From Marinobacterium jannaschii DSM 6295 (GTDB taxonomy: Bacteria > Pseudomonadota > Gammaproteobacteria > Pseudomonadales > Balneatricaceae), in NCBI RefSeq assembly GCF_000620085.1, contig NZ_JHVJ01000005.1, forward strand, positions 248,001 to 312,000: 64,000 bases of DNA, given 5' to 3'. The notes beneath the pieces were generated by a model. The model worked only from the letters and a program-made list of their open reading frames with translations, did not search any database and had not been told where the DNA came from. Positions 54,908-63,758 of the stretch are shown here, one piece after another. How positions within the stretch are numbered: position 1 is the first letter of the stretch; the number at the start of each line of letters is the position of its first letter. The position numbers and the translations under genes are program-made.

Positions 54908-55393
54908 ATGGCCGGTCAGGAAAGACAGATCACCCTCAGGTTTCTGGCAGAACCTGCAGATGTCAATTTCGGTGGCAAAGTACACGGCGGTGCCGTAATG
55001 AAGTGGATCGACCTTGCCGCCTACGCCTGCTCAGCGGGCTGGAGCGGCAAATACTGCATTACCGCCTATGCCGGTGGTATCCGTTTTGTGCAGCCGATCC
55101 ATGTCGGTAATATCGTTGAAGTCTCCGCCAAGGTGATCTACACCGGACGCAGCTCCATGCATATCGGCCTGGACGTACGTGCAGGTGATCCCAAAGAGAG
55201 CCAGCGCCACCTCACAACCCACTGTATCGTGATCATGGTTGCCGTCGATGAGAACGGCAAACCCACCGACGTACCGGAATGGGTACCGCAGATTCAGGAA
55301 GATATCGACCTGCGTGATTCTGCCATCCGCCTGATGGAGATGCGTAAAAAGATCGGCGACGAAATGGAAGCCCACGTCGACAAATCGATCTGA
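54908..55393 (+). CDS. Acyl-CoA thioesterase (hotdog fold)
   Basis: The 161-residue protein matches the cytosolic acyl-CoA thioesterase family (YciA-like), with 'DVNFGGKVHGGAVMKWIDLA', 'FVQPIHVGNIVEVSAKVIYTG' and 'MHIGLDVRA'. It hydrolyses acyl-CoA esters. It stands alone, with a promoter in the gap after the GFA gene. Confidence 0.9.
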   Translation: MAGQERQITLRFLAEPADVNFGGKVHGGAVMKWIDLAAYACSAGWSGKYCITAYAGGIRFVQPIHVGNIVEVSAKVIYTGRSSMHIGLDVRAGDPKESQRHLTTHCIVIMVAVDENGKPTDVPEWVPQIQEDIDLRDSAIRLMEMRKKIGDEMEAHVDKSI

Positions 55394-55523
55394 TACTTCC
55401 GGCTAGCCAAACCGGGGCGAGGCAAAGGCTCTCCTGTTTCAGCAACAGGCACGGACACTGCCCGCCCCCGTCTTAGGCACCGCGAACCTCTGTGGTAAGC
55501 GCGCCAGGCTCATCCTCTGATAC

Positions 55524-57341
55524 TCAGCCTTTCCGGCTCTGCTCGTTACCGTTTTCAAACTGTAGCTGCGCCAGTCGCTGGTATAACGGACTGCTTTTCA
55601 GCAACTCCTCATGGGTACCGGACGCAACCATTCGGCCCTGGTCCAGCACGATAATCCGGTCGGCATTCAGGATGGTCGACAGCCGGTGGGCGATAATCAA
55701 CGTCGTGCGGTTTTCCATCAGGGCGGCAAGTGCCTGTTGCACCTGATGCTCGCTTTCGGCATCCAGCGCACTGGTGGCCTCATCCAGCAGCAGGATACGT
55801 GGATTCTTAAGGATCGCCCGGGCGATGGCGATACGCTGCTTCTGACCGCCGGAGAGGCGCACGCCCTGATCACCCAGAAAGCTGTTATAGCCCTGCGGCA
55901 GGCGATTGATAAATTCATCCGCATAGGCGGCTTTGGCTGCAGCAATCACTTCATCATCGCTGGCATCCGGCTTACCGTAACGGATGTTATGCCAGACATC
56001 GGCCGTAAACAGCGCCGGCTGTTGAGGTACCAGTGCCATCTGCTGTCGCAGCAATTGCGGTTCGAAACTACGCAGGTCCCGCTCACCCAGTAATATCGCG
56101 CCCTGCTGCGGATCGTAAAAACGCTGCAGTAGCTCGAATAAGGTCGACTTGCCTGCCCCGGAAGGCCCGACCAGTGCTACAGACTGACCCGGTTGGATAT
56201 CAAGGCTGAACTCGCTGATCGCCGGATGCTCCGGTCGCGAGGGATAGCTGAATCCGGTCGCAACAAAACACAGCCGGGCGGCTTCTGTGGTTACTTCAGC
56301 TGGGTCAGAACCTGAAGCAGGTCCGCTGATTAATGTCTGTTGTTGCAGCAACTCCACCAGACGTTCAGCCGCACCGGCAGCGCGCTGCAGTTCGCCAAAC
56401 ACTTCAGACAGGGTCGCCACGGCACCGGACATCAGGATGGCATAGAAAACAAACGCTGCCAGTTCTCCGCCGCTGAGTTCGCCCTTCAACACATCGGTGC
56501 CACCAATCCAGACCATCACCGCTACGGCTGAGAACACCATAGTGATTACCGCTGCAATCAGCACCGCGCGCTGCCAGACCCGGCGACGGCCTACCGCAAA
56601 CGCCTGCTCCACCTCCACCGCAAAGGCGCCGCTCTCCATCTGTTCCCGGCTATAGCTCTGCACCGTCTTGATATGCTGGATAATCTCGCCGGCATAAGTA
56701 CCGACGTCAGCCACCTTATCCTGACTCTGACGGGACAAGGCCCGGACTTTCCGACCATAGAACAATACCGGCAGCAGGATCAGCGGCACACCCAACAGGA
56801 TAATCGCCGTCAGCTTGGCATTGGTGATCAGCATCATCAGCAAGGTGCCCACCAGCATCAGACAACTGCGCAACGCCATCGAAAACGATGAGCCGATAAT
56901 ACTCTGCAACAGGGTAGTATCCGTGGTCAGGCGCGACATAATCTCGCCTTTCAGGTTGGTCTCAAAATAGCTGGGATGCAGCGTCAGCAGATGATCAAAC
57001 ACCGCCTGCCGTATATCGGCGCAGACCCGCTCCCCCAGCCAGGAAACAAAGTAGAAACGCGCAAAGGTACCGAGCGCCATCAACAACGATAAGCCCATAA
57101 TCGTCAGTACCGCGCTATTGAGCTGCTCTGTAGAGCCGGCCACAAAACCGGCATCGATCAGGTATTTCACTCCCTGTCCGATCGCCAGCGTTATGAGCGC
57201 AGTGAAAACCAGCGCCACCAGCGCGGCGCCTAACCGCCTACGGTAAGGCGTCACAAAAGGCCATAGAAACCGCAGCGTATTCAGGTGCTTATCTCGCACT
57301 TTTGTACTTTTTAAAGAGCTATCCAGATCGTACTCTTTCAT
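55524..57341 (-). CDS. ABC transporter half-molecule (MsbA-like exporter)
   Basis: The 605-residue protein has a six-helix transmembrane domain at about 25-315 and an ATPase domain with Walker A 'GPSGAGKST', the Q-loop 'LVPQQPALF', signature 'LSGGQKQR', Walker B 'ILLLDEATSALD' and the H-loop 'IIAHRLS'. This is the homodimeric lipid/drug exporter type. I chose the ATG at 57341 over a GTG 6 bases upstream. Confidence 0.92.
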   Translation of the reverse strand: MKEYDLDSSLKSTKVRDKHLNTLRFLWPFVTPYRRRLGAALVALVFTALITLAIGQGVKYLIDAGFVAGSTEQLNSAVLTIMGLSLLMALGTFARFYFVSWLGERVCADIRQAVFDHLLTLHPSYFETNLKGEIMSRLTTDTTLLQSIIGSSFSMALRSCLMLVGTLLMMLITNAKLTAIILLGVPLILLPVLFYGRKVRALSRQSQDKVADVGTYAGEIIQHIKTVQSYSREQMESGAFAVEVEQAFAVGRRRVWQRAVLIAAVITMVFSAVAVMVWIGGTDVLKGELSGGELAAFVFYAILMSGAVATLSEVFGELQRAAGAAERLVELLQQQTLISGPASGSDPAEVTTEAARLCFVATGFSYPSRPEHPAISEFSLDIQPGQSVALVGPSGAGKSTLFELLQRFYDPQQGAILLGERDLRSFEPQLLRQQMALVPQQPALFTADVWHNIRYGKPDASDDEVIAAAKAAYADEFINRLPQGYNSFLGDQGVRLSGGQKQRIAIARAILKNPRILLLDEATSALDAESEHQVQQALAALMENRTTLIIAHRLSTILNADRIIVLDQGRMVASGTHEELLKSSPLYQRLAQLQFENGNEQSRKG

Positions 57342-57484
57342 GCGCACCCGCTAAATCGGCAAAACAGTATTTTACGTAGAAAACGAGATGGACTGATCGT
57401 CATGAGCAGCAAACGACAGACGTCCGGGAAACCAGTATCCAGATATAAGGCCGGGCAACAGATCAGAATCGCGCTGGCAGGAGG

Positions 57485-57868
57485 CTACTGCGCTCTAACA
57501 AACTCCCACTCCAGTACCGGCAGTTTCACCAGCATCACGGACTCCTGATGGAACTGTGAAGCATAATCCTGAGCTAGCTGCTTCGCCTTGGGAATATCAG
57601 TTTCATCGACAATCAGGGTCACGATTTTAGAACGTTCCGGCTTCCCCTTATAGAAGCCCACCGAATCCACCACATTGAAACCGTCAAAGGTCATGGCCAG
57701 CTGTTCATCACGAAAGGTCTGCCACTGCTGCAGCGATACCGCGCCACCCGAGGGTACTGAGAGGCCGAAGTAGAGACGCAGTTTATAGGTCTGACCGGCA
57801 GTAGCCGACAACGATAGAAAAGTAGTGATAAGAAACAGAGTCGGGAGTAGCAAGGCACGTGACATCAT
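57485..57868 (-). CDS. DUF3574 family exported protein
   Basis: The 127-residue protein has a signal peptide ('LLPTLFLITTFLSLSATA') and a mature part that matches DUF3574, with 'YKLRLYFGLSVPSGGAVSLQ', 'WQTFRDEQLAMTFDGFNVVD' and 'KPERSKIVTLIVDE'. Its function is unknown; it is probably periplasmic. The promoter is not clear. Confidence 0.75.
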   Translation of the reverse strand: MMSRALLLPTLFLITTFLSLSATAGQTYKLRLYFGLSVPSGGAVSLQQWQTFRDEQLAMTFDGFNVVDSVGFYKGKPERSKIVTLIVDETDIPKAKQLAQDYASQFHQESVMLVKLPVLEWEFVRAQ

Positions 57869-57897
57869 CCTGATCCATCTGAAAGGAGTTTAGCCGA

Positions 57898-58419
57898 TCA
57901 CTCTATGCCGTGACTTTTACGCCCGCAAGCACCTGGTCCAATAAAAGCGCAGGCTCCACTGATATCCAGCGCGTAAAAGCGCGTACCTTCAACTGGATTA
58001 TCGAAGTATGGATCGATCTCATAAAAGCCTAAGGACTGGTATAGCTGCTGAGCACGCTGCGTCGGCGGCACCGCATCAAGTACAACACGTCTGAAGCCCA
58101 GGCTTCTAGTCTTCTGTAACAACGTATCCATAAGCTTGACACCAAGTCCCTTGCCTCGGAACTGCTTACGCACATAAAAGCGTTTCACTTCTGCAGTTTG
58201 ACTGTCTATAGCCCTGAAGCCAACACCACCTGCTACCACTGTATTCACTTCAACAAAGAAAAACTGACCATGAGGTAATGTAAAAATTGAGTCTAAGCTG
58301 GCCATCTCAAGCTCAAAGCTCTGGTAAGAAAGGTCAATACCAAGCCAATCAACGTACTCGGTAATAAGGTCAGCGAGCTGTTGCTGATCCCGGGGAAAGG
58401 AAACAGGCCTGCACTCCAT
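57898..58419 (-). CDS. GNAT N-acetyltransferase
   Basis: The 173-residue protein has the acetyl-CoA loop in 'VRKQFRGKGLGVKLMDTLL' and 'RAQQLYQSLGFYEI', typical of GNAT. I chose the ATG at 58419, with AGGAG 9 bases upstream. The longer GTG start overlaps the preceding stop by 4 bases, which points to translational coupling with the upstream gene. The substrate is unknown. Confidence 0.9.
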   Translation of the reverse strand: MECRPVSFPRDQQQLADLITEYVDWLGIDLSYQSFELEMASLDSIFTLPHGQFFFVEVNTVVAGGVGFRAIDSQTAEVKRFYVRKQFRGKGLGVKLMDTLLQKTRSLGFRRVVLDAVPPTQRAQQLYQSLGFYEIDPYFDNPVEGTRFYALDISGACAFIGPGACGRKSHGIE

Positions 58420-58424
58420 CTTGA

Positions 58425-59303
58425 TCACTCCTGAATGTGCAGTGTACTCAGCGGAATTCGCTCTCGGCTCGTGCTGGATGTACTCTTTGCGACGGAAGAA
58501 AAATTAAAAACGCCAAAATGGGTTGGAATATCCATCTGAAGCTCAATTGTGCTGCTATTTTCAGAGGTTAGCTGATTTTCAATATCATAGGTCAAAATAC
58601 CCTGCCCCTTTCCATCAACGGCTATGCTCTGACCCTTTATATTTGAGGCAATTTTTAATTTATAATCTGGCCTGAAGCTCGCCATCCCTTGCTCGATTGA
58701 CTCCAACTTATAGTCAATATCTATTTGGTAATCCATTATCCCTATAGTAGGCACCTGAATCTTAATCGGGGTTTCGAGGCTCAAAACTTCGCCAACTGAT
58801 ACCGTTTTACCTTCAAAAGCTTTTAGTGCCGATAGTTGTTCGAAAATCGACTTTATCAGCTGTTCATCCGATTTTTTTACCTTAGAGCCTGATACGGCAG
58901 TAATATCAAACTGACCATCACTGGAGATGACACCGTCTACTGTGAGCCCCCGCGCCGATTTCGAAGAATCCGAAACCTGCTTAAGTGGAGATCCATTTAT
59001 TCCAGCGTATGTTGTATCACTGGTGACACTGAGCTTAATCGGATAGCCACCATTCTCTGATACCCCTCCTGTTACAATCTCAGTGTTTTTGTATTTCCTC
59101 ATCTTGAAACTCAGGGGAATCCTGCCCTTTAGCTTTTCCGGAAGTTGCGAATGGTCTCCAGCGAAACTCAATACATTATCCGCGTCTATTTCATGCGATA
59201 TCTGGTAAACTGACGACGGCTGGTAGCTGAGCGAGAAAGTCACAGATTCCTGCGCGAATACAGCAGGTGCCCACAAGGCCGCTAGTAAGAATATCCTTTT
59301 CAT
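58425..59303 (-). CDS. Exported hypothetical protein
   Basis: The 292-residue protein has a signal peptide ('MKRIFLLAALWAPAVFA'). It is a beta-rich, Ser/Thr-rich secreted protein ending 'REIPLSTLHIQE'-like, with no family that I recognise. The motif content ('DGQFDITAVSGSKVKKSDEQ', 'VDGKGQGILTYDIENQL') suggests a periplasmic or surface role. I chose the ATG at 59303 over an upstream TTG. It is translationally coupled to the GNAT gene. Confidence 0.6.
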   Translation of the reverse strand: MKRIFLLAALWAPAVFAQESVTFSLSYQPSSVYQISHEIDADNVLSFAGDHSQLPEKLKGRIPLSFKMRKYKNTEIVTGGVSENGGYPIKLSVTSDTTYAGINGSPLKQVSDSSKSARGLTVDGVISSDGQFDITAVSGSKVKKSDEQLIKSIFEQLSALKAFEGKTVSVGEVLSLETPIKIQVPTIGIMDYQIDIDYKLESIEQGMASFRPDYKLKIASNIKGQSIAVDGKGQGILTYDIENQLTSENSSTIELQMDIPTHFGVFNFSSVAKSTSSTSRERIPLSTLHIQE

Positions 59304-59734
59304 ACGGATTGTTTCCAAGTCTTGAGCGTAAGATGAATAGAGTCCGGCAACTATATCATTTGACGACTTAAGAACACATGATATTACTCATCACAATTAG
59401 AGTAATGTACGGTCCTGCTAAGGGTTAATTTAATCCACTGGTTGTCCATAAAGTCAGCCTAAGAGGCTGAAAATTTTTACATCCTGTATTTTCAACTTAA
59501 GCGACCTGTCCTTCATATATTCATACGGATAACGTCTGTTCTGTACCTTCTATGAGTATATTGGTCTCGTTTTTAATACATATTCTTCGAAATAACGCTG
59601 ACCACTTCAGCACAGTTTTTTCTTGGGGGATAGCGATGCCCCCTCCAGATACTGATTTATCGGTGTGTCTCAGTTTTCGTCTGGTTACCGGCCCAGTAAA
59701 GCCGAAGTTGAAGCTTCCCTTGTATCGCTGAACT
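59304..59734. other. Intergenic region
   Basis: No gene could be supported. A small stem (TCAGCCT/AGGCTGA at 59454-59470) followed by AAATTTTTAC on the plus strand is present but has no obvious plus-strand gene to terminate. Confidence 0.4.
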
Positions 59735-60088
59735 CTACTCCACCGAGATAACCAGACGTTCAGCGCTGCGATGATCTTCAATTTCGATCAGGGTGCCGGA
59801 AACCTCGGGGCTGCTGGCGATCTGTAGCAAATCTTCAAAGCTGATCGCGTGCGCTTCCAGCGATGTCAGGTGCTTTCTGGGAAACAATCTGGCAGCAACT
59901 TTCAGAAGGGCAAGGGGTATCCGTATGCTCGCATCCCTTTCATCCTTCTCATAAGTATCTATCTTGAGGAATTTCATGACCAGCAACGCACTCCACGTTG
60001 GAACCCTACTGTAAAGGTTAGCCGATATCCGGGACAGCTTTTGCGCCGGCGACAAGGCGATTTCAACAGCTTCCCAGCCCTCCTCCAT
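59735..60088 (-). CDS. Hypothetical protein
   Basis: The 117-residue protein has a basic, moderately hydrophobic middle ('SALLVMKFLKIDTYEK' and 'IPLALLKVAARLFPRKHL') and an acidic end ('GTLIEIEDHRSAERLVISVE'). I recognise no family. I chose the ATG at 60088, with GAGGG upstream, over one 21 bases earlier without a site. It is divergent from the calcium-type quinoprotein gene. Confidence 0.55.
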   Translation of the reverse strand: MEEGWEAVEIALSPAQKLSRISANLYSRVPTWSALLVMKFLKIDTYEKDERDASIRIPLALLKVAARLFPRKHLTSLEAHAISFEDLLQIASSPEVSGTLIEIEDHRSAERLVISVE

Positions 60089-60167
60089 CGTCTTTTCCCT
60101 CACCCTCATTCAGGCCTGTTTCACCCAATCCTTAAGTACTACGCCTTTTTACCCGCTGAAATAGGAC

Positions 60168-60205
60168 GCCCTTACAACCGGGCGTTTGCCCCGAAAAATT
60201 TCGGG
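60168..60205. other. Tandem hairpins upstream of the calcium-type quinoprotein
   Basis: ACGCCC/GGGCGT and, right after it, CCCGAAA/TTTCGGG (60190-60205, followed by ATTTT) form two adjacent stems in the divergent gap. They could be a 5' leader attenuator, a terminator or operator-like sites. Confidence 0.35.
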
Positions 60206-60346
60206 ATTTTCGCCTCTCAAAATATGTCGCTGTCCCACGATAGCCGGGCGTTGTTCCGTTGAGGCTGATCGGCCATCAGTTTGAGAATAGAGACATCTGC
60301 CGGTGTACCGGTAACTCCCGATCAATAACCCTCTGAGTGATTGAAG

Positions 60347-62212
60347 ATGAAAACAAAAATAAACCGACATCCGCTTAGCGCGGGCATACAGACAGCCCTG
60401 ATCACGTTGACGCTGGGGTTTGGCGGACTGGCGCAGGCCAGCTCTCACGTATCCTGGGATGATATCGCCAACGACGCCAACACCCCAGAGGATGTGCTGG
60501 GTTACGGAATTGGCCCCAAAGCCCAGCGCTATAGCCCGCTGACCAAGGTCAACCAGGAAAACATCCATAAGCTGACACCCGCATGGTCGTTCTCTTTTGG
60601 CGATGAAAAACAACGCGGTCAGGAAAGCCAGGCCCTGGTTCACGATGGCACTATCTACGTCACCGGTTCCTACTCCCGTATCTTTGCCATCGATGCCCGC
60701 ACCGGTAAACGCAAGTGGGCTTACGCCGCCCGACTGCCTGAGGATATCCGTCCATGCTGCGATGTGGTCAACCGTGGCGCAGCGATCTTCGGCGATAAGA
60801 TCTATTTCGGCACCCTGGATGCGGCAATCGTCGCGCTGAACAAAGATACCGGTAAGGTTGTATGGAAAAAGAAATTCGGCGACCACCGTGCCGGCTATAC
60901 CATGACCGGTGCGCCCACGCTGGTTAAGGACCAGAAGTCCGGCAAGGTATTATTGATTCACGGCTCTTCAGGCGATGAATTTGGCGTAGTCGGTAAGCTG
61001 TTTGCACGCGATCCGGATACCGGTAAAGAGGTCTGGATGCGTCCCTTTGTCGAAGGTCACTATGGCCGCCTGAACGGTGAGAAGAGCACACCTACCGGTG
61101 ATCCGGCCGCGCCCTCCTGGCCTGATGATCCAAACTCTCCGACCGGCAAAGCCGAAGCCTGGAGCCACGGCGGCGGTGCACCCTGGCAGAGCGCCAGCTT
61201 TGATGCGGAAACCAACACCATCATTATCGGCGCAGGTAACCCGGCACCCTGGAATGGCTGGGCACGTACGGCTGAGGGGGGTGATCCGAAGGACTTTGAC
61301 AGCCTGTACACGTCGGGTCAGGTGGGTGTAGATCCGACCACCGGTGAGGTGAAGTGGTTCTACCAGCACACCCCGAATGATGCCTGGGATTTCTCCGGCA
61401 ACAACGAGCTGGTGCTGTTTGAGTATAAGGAAGATGACGGCCGTATCGTCAAAGCTACCGGACATGCCGATCGAAATGGCTTCTTCTACGTGATTGACCG
61501 TGAAAACGGTAACTTTGTCCGTGGTTTCCCTTTTGTCGATAACATCACCTGGGCGACCGGTATCGACCCCGAAACAGGACGGCCGATCGAGGTGGAGGGC
61601 CAGCGCCCACCGAAGCCAGAGGCAGGCCAGAAGCGCGGGGCATCCGTCGAAGTCTCCCCGCCGTTCCTCGGTGGCAAGAACTGGAACCCGATGGCCTACA
61701 GCCAGAATACCGGCCTGTTCTATATTCCGGGCAATCACTGGAAAGAGGATTACTGGGCCGAACAGGTTCAGTACAACAAAGGCAGTGCCTACCTGGGCAT
61801 GGGCTTTCGCATCAAGAAAATGTACGACGATCATGTCGGCATCCTGCGCGCTATGGACCCGAAAACCGGCGAAATCGCTTGGGAGCATAAAGAGAAGCTA
61901 CCGTTGTGGGCCGGCGTACTCACCACCGCCGGCGGGCTGGTATTCACCGGTACCGGTGATGGTTACCTGAAGGCCTTTGACGACCGCACCGGTAAGGAAC
62001 TCTGGAGCTTCCAGACCGGCACCGGCATTATCTCCCCGCCGATCACATGGGAGATGGATGGCGAACAGTATATCGGGGTAACCACGGGTTACGGCGGCGC
62101 GGTACCGCTATGGGGCGGCGATATGGCTGACCTGACCAAGCCTGTACCTCAGGGCGGCTCCTTCTGGGCCTTTAAATTGCCAAGTTGGGCCAAATCAGTC
62201 GCAAGCAACTGA
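60347..62212 (+). CDS. PQQ-dependent alcohol dehydrogenase, calcium type (ExaA/PedE-like)
   Basis: The 621-residue periplasmic quinoprotein has a signal peptide ending near 'LAQAS', the vicinal disulfide in 'RPCCDV' (C137-C138) and propeller Trp motifs. The active-site run 'NDAWDFSGNNELV' has the catalytic Asp at 348, with Ser350 at the position that holds the lanthanide-binding Asp in the other copy. This marks a calcium enzyme. It is clearly paralogous to the quinoprotein at 47202 but longer. I chose the ATG at 60347 over a TTG 6 bases upstream. A strong terminator follows. Confidence 0.93.
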   Translation: MKTKINRHPLSAGIQTALITLTLGFGGLAQASSHVSWDDIANDANTPEDVLGYGIGPKAQRYSPLTKVNQENIHKLTPAWSFSFGDEKQRGQESQALVHDGTIYVTGSYSRIFAIDARTGKRKWAYAARLPEDIRPCCDVVNRGAAIFGDKIYFGTLDAAIVALNKDTGKVVWKKKFGDHRAGYTMTGAPTLVKDQKSGKVLLIHGSSGDEFGVVGKLFARDPDTGKEVWMRPFVEGHYGRLNGEKSTPTGDPAAPSWPDDPNSPTGKAEAWSHGGGAPWQSASFDAETNTIIIGAGNPAPWNGWARTAEGGDPKDFDSLYTSGQVGVDPTTGEVKWFYQHTPNDAWDFSGNNELVLFEYKEDDGRIVKATGHADRNGFFYVIDRENGNFVRGFPFVDNITWATGIDPETGRPIEVEGQRPPKPEAGQKRGASVEVSPPFLGGKNWNPMAYSQNTGLFYIPGNHWKEDYWAEQVQYNKGSAYLGMGFRIKKMYDDHVGILRAMDPKTGEIAWEHKEKLPLWAGVLTTAGGLVFTGTGDGYLKAFDDRTGKELWSFQTGTGIISPPITWEMDGEQYIGVTTGYGGAVPLWGGDMADLTKPVPQGGSFWAFKLPSWAKSVASN

Positions 62213-62246
62213 TTCCTGAAGCTTTAAACGCACTTCACCTTTTTTT

Positions 62247-62277
62247 GCCCGCTCCGCTCGTCGCAGCGGGCTTTTTT
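62247..62277 (+). terminator. Terminator of the calcium-type quinoprotein gene
   Basis: GCCCGCT / AGCGGGC form a 7-bp stem with an 11-base loop followed directly by TTTTTT, 35 bases past the stop. Confidence 0.85.
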
Positions 62278-62301
62278 AGAGTTCTGATCTGGAGTTCTGA
62301 T

Positions 62302-62976
62302 ATGAGATACCCACTCCCTAATAGGCCATCTGCCACCGCCGTGTTGGCCAGCGCCATATTTCTCTCTCCCTTCTGCGCCGCAGAAGAGACTGACCGCACG
62401 ATCAATGGGTGCCACCTGGTGCCGAAAACCCAGTGCCAGGGGGCGGACCTGCGCGGTGCCGACCTGAGCAACCTGGATCTCAGCGGTGCCCTGCTTCAGG
62501 GGGCAGACCTGCGTGGCGCCAACCTGCGTCACACGGTACTCAAGAATGCCGACCTGGGCAAAGCACGACTGGACAACGCCGACCTGGCCCGTGCAGATCT
62601 TCGCCATGCCAATCTACGTGGTGCTAACCTGACTGAAGCAAACCTTGAATCCATTAACGGCTGGGCGATGTTCGCCCAAGTGGCGGATTTCAGCAGAGCA
62701 AACCTGCAGGGCGCCAATCTGGAGTTCGCCCGTATCAGCAAGGCGCGATTCCATAATGCCAACCTGCGGGCGGTCAATCTGGAGATGGCCTGGGCAACAA
62801 AAGTCGATATGAAAGACGCCTCGCTGGTGAACGCCAACCTGCAGGAAGCAAAGATGAGTGGCAGTAACTTCGCTAATGCCGATCTGAGCGGTACCCGTAA
62901 ACACTATGCCAACTTTATGGATATCAATATGGAAGGATGCAAGGCCTGCCCGGTGGACTGGCAAAAGCCCTGGTAG
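62302..62976 (+). CDS. Exported pentapeptide-repeat protein
   Basis: The 224-residue protein has a signal-like start ('VLASAIFLSPFCAA'), then a long run of A(D/N)LxX pentapeptides ('GADLRGADLSNLDLSGALLQ' and onward), forming a right-handed beta-helix. It ends with a cysteine-containing tail ('MEGCKACPVDW'). I chose the ATG at 62302; longer upstream frames cross the terminator. Pentapeptide-repeat genes next to PQQ dehydrogenases are seen in pseudomonads, where their role is unclear. Confidence 0.85.
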   Translation: MRYPLPNRPSATAVLASAIFLSPFCAAEETDRTINGCHLVPKTQCQGADLRGADLSNLDLSGALLQGADLRGANLRHTVLKNADLGKARLDNADLARADLRHANLRGANLTEANLESINGWAMFAQVADFSRANLQGANLEFARISKARFHNANLRAVNLEMAWATKVDMKDASLVNANLQEAKMSGSNFANADLSGTRKHYANFMDINMEGCKACPVDWQKPW

Positions 62977-63057
62977 CCTTTAAAGGGCAAGCTTCGATTG
63001 GTCAGGTTTCGCAGGGATATGTTGTAGGGGGTTAACTGCAAAGGGATGCGCTTTAAT

Positions 63058-63084
63058 GGGGTAACCAGGCACTCCGGTTACCCC
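63058..63084 (-). terminator. Hairpin after the response regulator
   Basis: GGGGTAACC / GGTTACCCC form a perfect 9-bp stem with a 9-base loop just past the response-regulator stop. The T-run is weak. Confidence 0.55.
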
Positions 63085-63089
63085 GGGCA

Positions 63090-63758
63090 TTATACTGTGC
63101 GGGCCGCACCTTCTGCTGAACCCGCCACTTTCAGCACGCCGGTTTCAATCGCCAGATGAACCAGCTCAGCGGTTGAATCCACCTGTAGCTTCCCTTTCAG
63201 GATGGCGGTGTAGTTAGATACCGTCTTGGCACTGATACAAAGCTTCTCCGCTACAACCCGCACGCTGTTTCCTCGCGCCAGCATAACAAACACTTCAAAT
63301 TCGCGCTGGGTCATCTCCTGCAGGCGCTGATCAGAGCTGCCGTGGGACTGGTGACGCATTGCCAGCTTCATTGCGATCTCATGCTCGACATAAATCTGCC
63401 CGGTCGCCACTTTCATAACAGCTTCAATCAGTACCTCAGGGGAGCTGTTCTTGGTGATATAGCCCAGCGCGCCGGTATCCAATGCCTGCTGCACCATCGG
63501 CATCTCTTCATACATGCTGAAAAACAGCACCCGGGCCCGATTATCACGGCGTAACATCCGCTGCGCCGTCTCGATTCCGCTGATGCCTGGCATATTGATA
63601 TCCAGCACCACCAGGTCAGGTTGCTGCTGACTGTAGAGCTGGCAGGCCTCTTCGCCGCTGGCAGCCTCCAGCACCTCGCAATCCTGTAACATGACAGATA
63701 ACAGGCTGGCATAGCCCTGCCTGACGACCGCATGATCATCAACAATCAGGATCTTCAT
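63090..63758 (-). CDS. NarL/FixJ-type (LuxR) response regulator
   Basis: The 222-residue protein has a receiver at about 1-120 ('LIVDDHAVVRQGY', phospho-acceptor in 'DLVVLDINMPGISG', 'FFSMYEE', 'GYITKNS'). The GerE helix-turn-helix lies at about 148-205 ('MTQREFEVFVMLARGNSVRV', 'KLCISAKTVSNYTAIL'). It starts in a 4-base ATGA overlap with the sensor kinase stop. By location it may control the quinoprotein genes, as LuxR-type regulators such as AgmR/PedR do in Pseudomonas; this is inference. Confidence 0.92.
   Translation of the reverse strand: MKILIVDDHAVVRQGYASLLSVMLQDCEVLEAASGEEACQLYSQQQPDLVVLDINMPGISGIETAQRMLRRDNRARVLFFSMYEEMPMVQQALDTGALGYITKNSSPEVLIEAVMKVATGQIYVEHEIAMKLAMRHQSHGSSDQRLQEMTQREFEVFVMLARGNSVRVVAEKLCISAKTVSNYTAILKGKLQVDSTAELVHLAIETGVLKVAGSAEGAARTV

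Noticed and set aside
59521-59781. 86-residue minus-strand ORF resembling mobile-element debris
   Set aside because: I could not match it to any transposase motif and it overlaps the better-supported gene at 59735.
63058-63084. GGTAACC/GGTTACC stem as another island dyad
   Set aside because: The arms face the opposite way (GGGT...ACCC instead of ACCC...GGGT) and it sits after a stop codon, so it is better read as a terminator.
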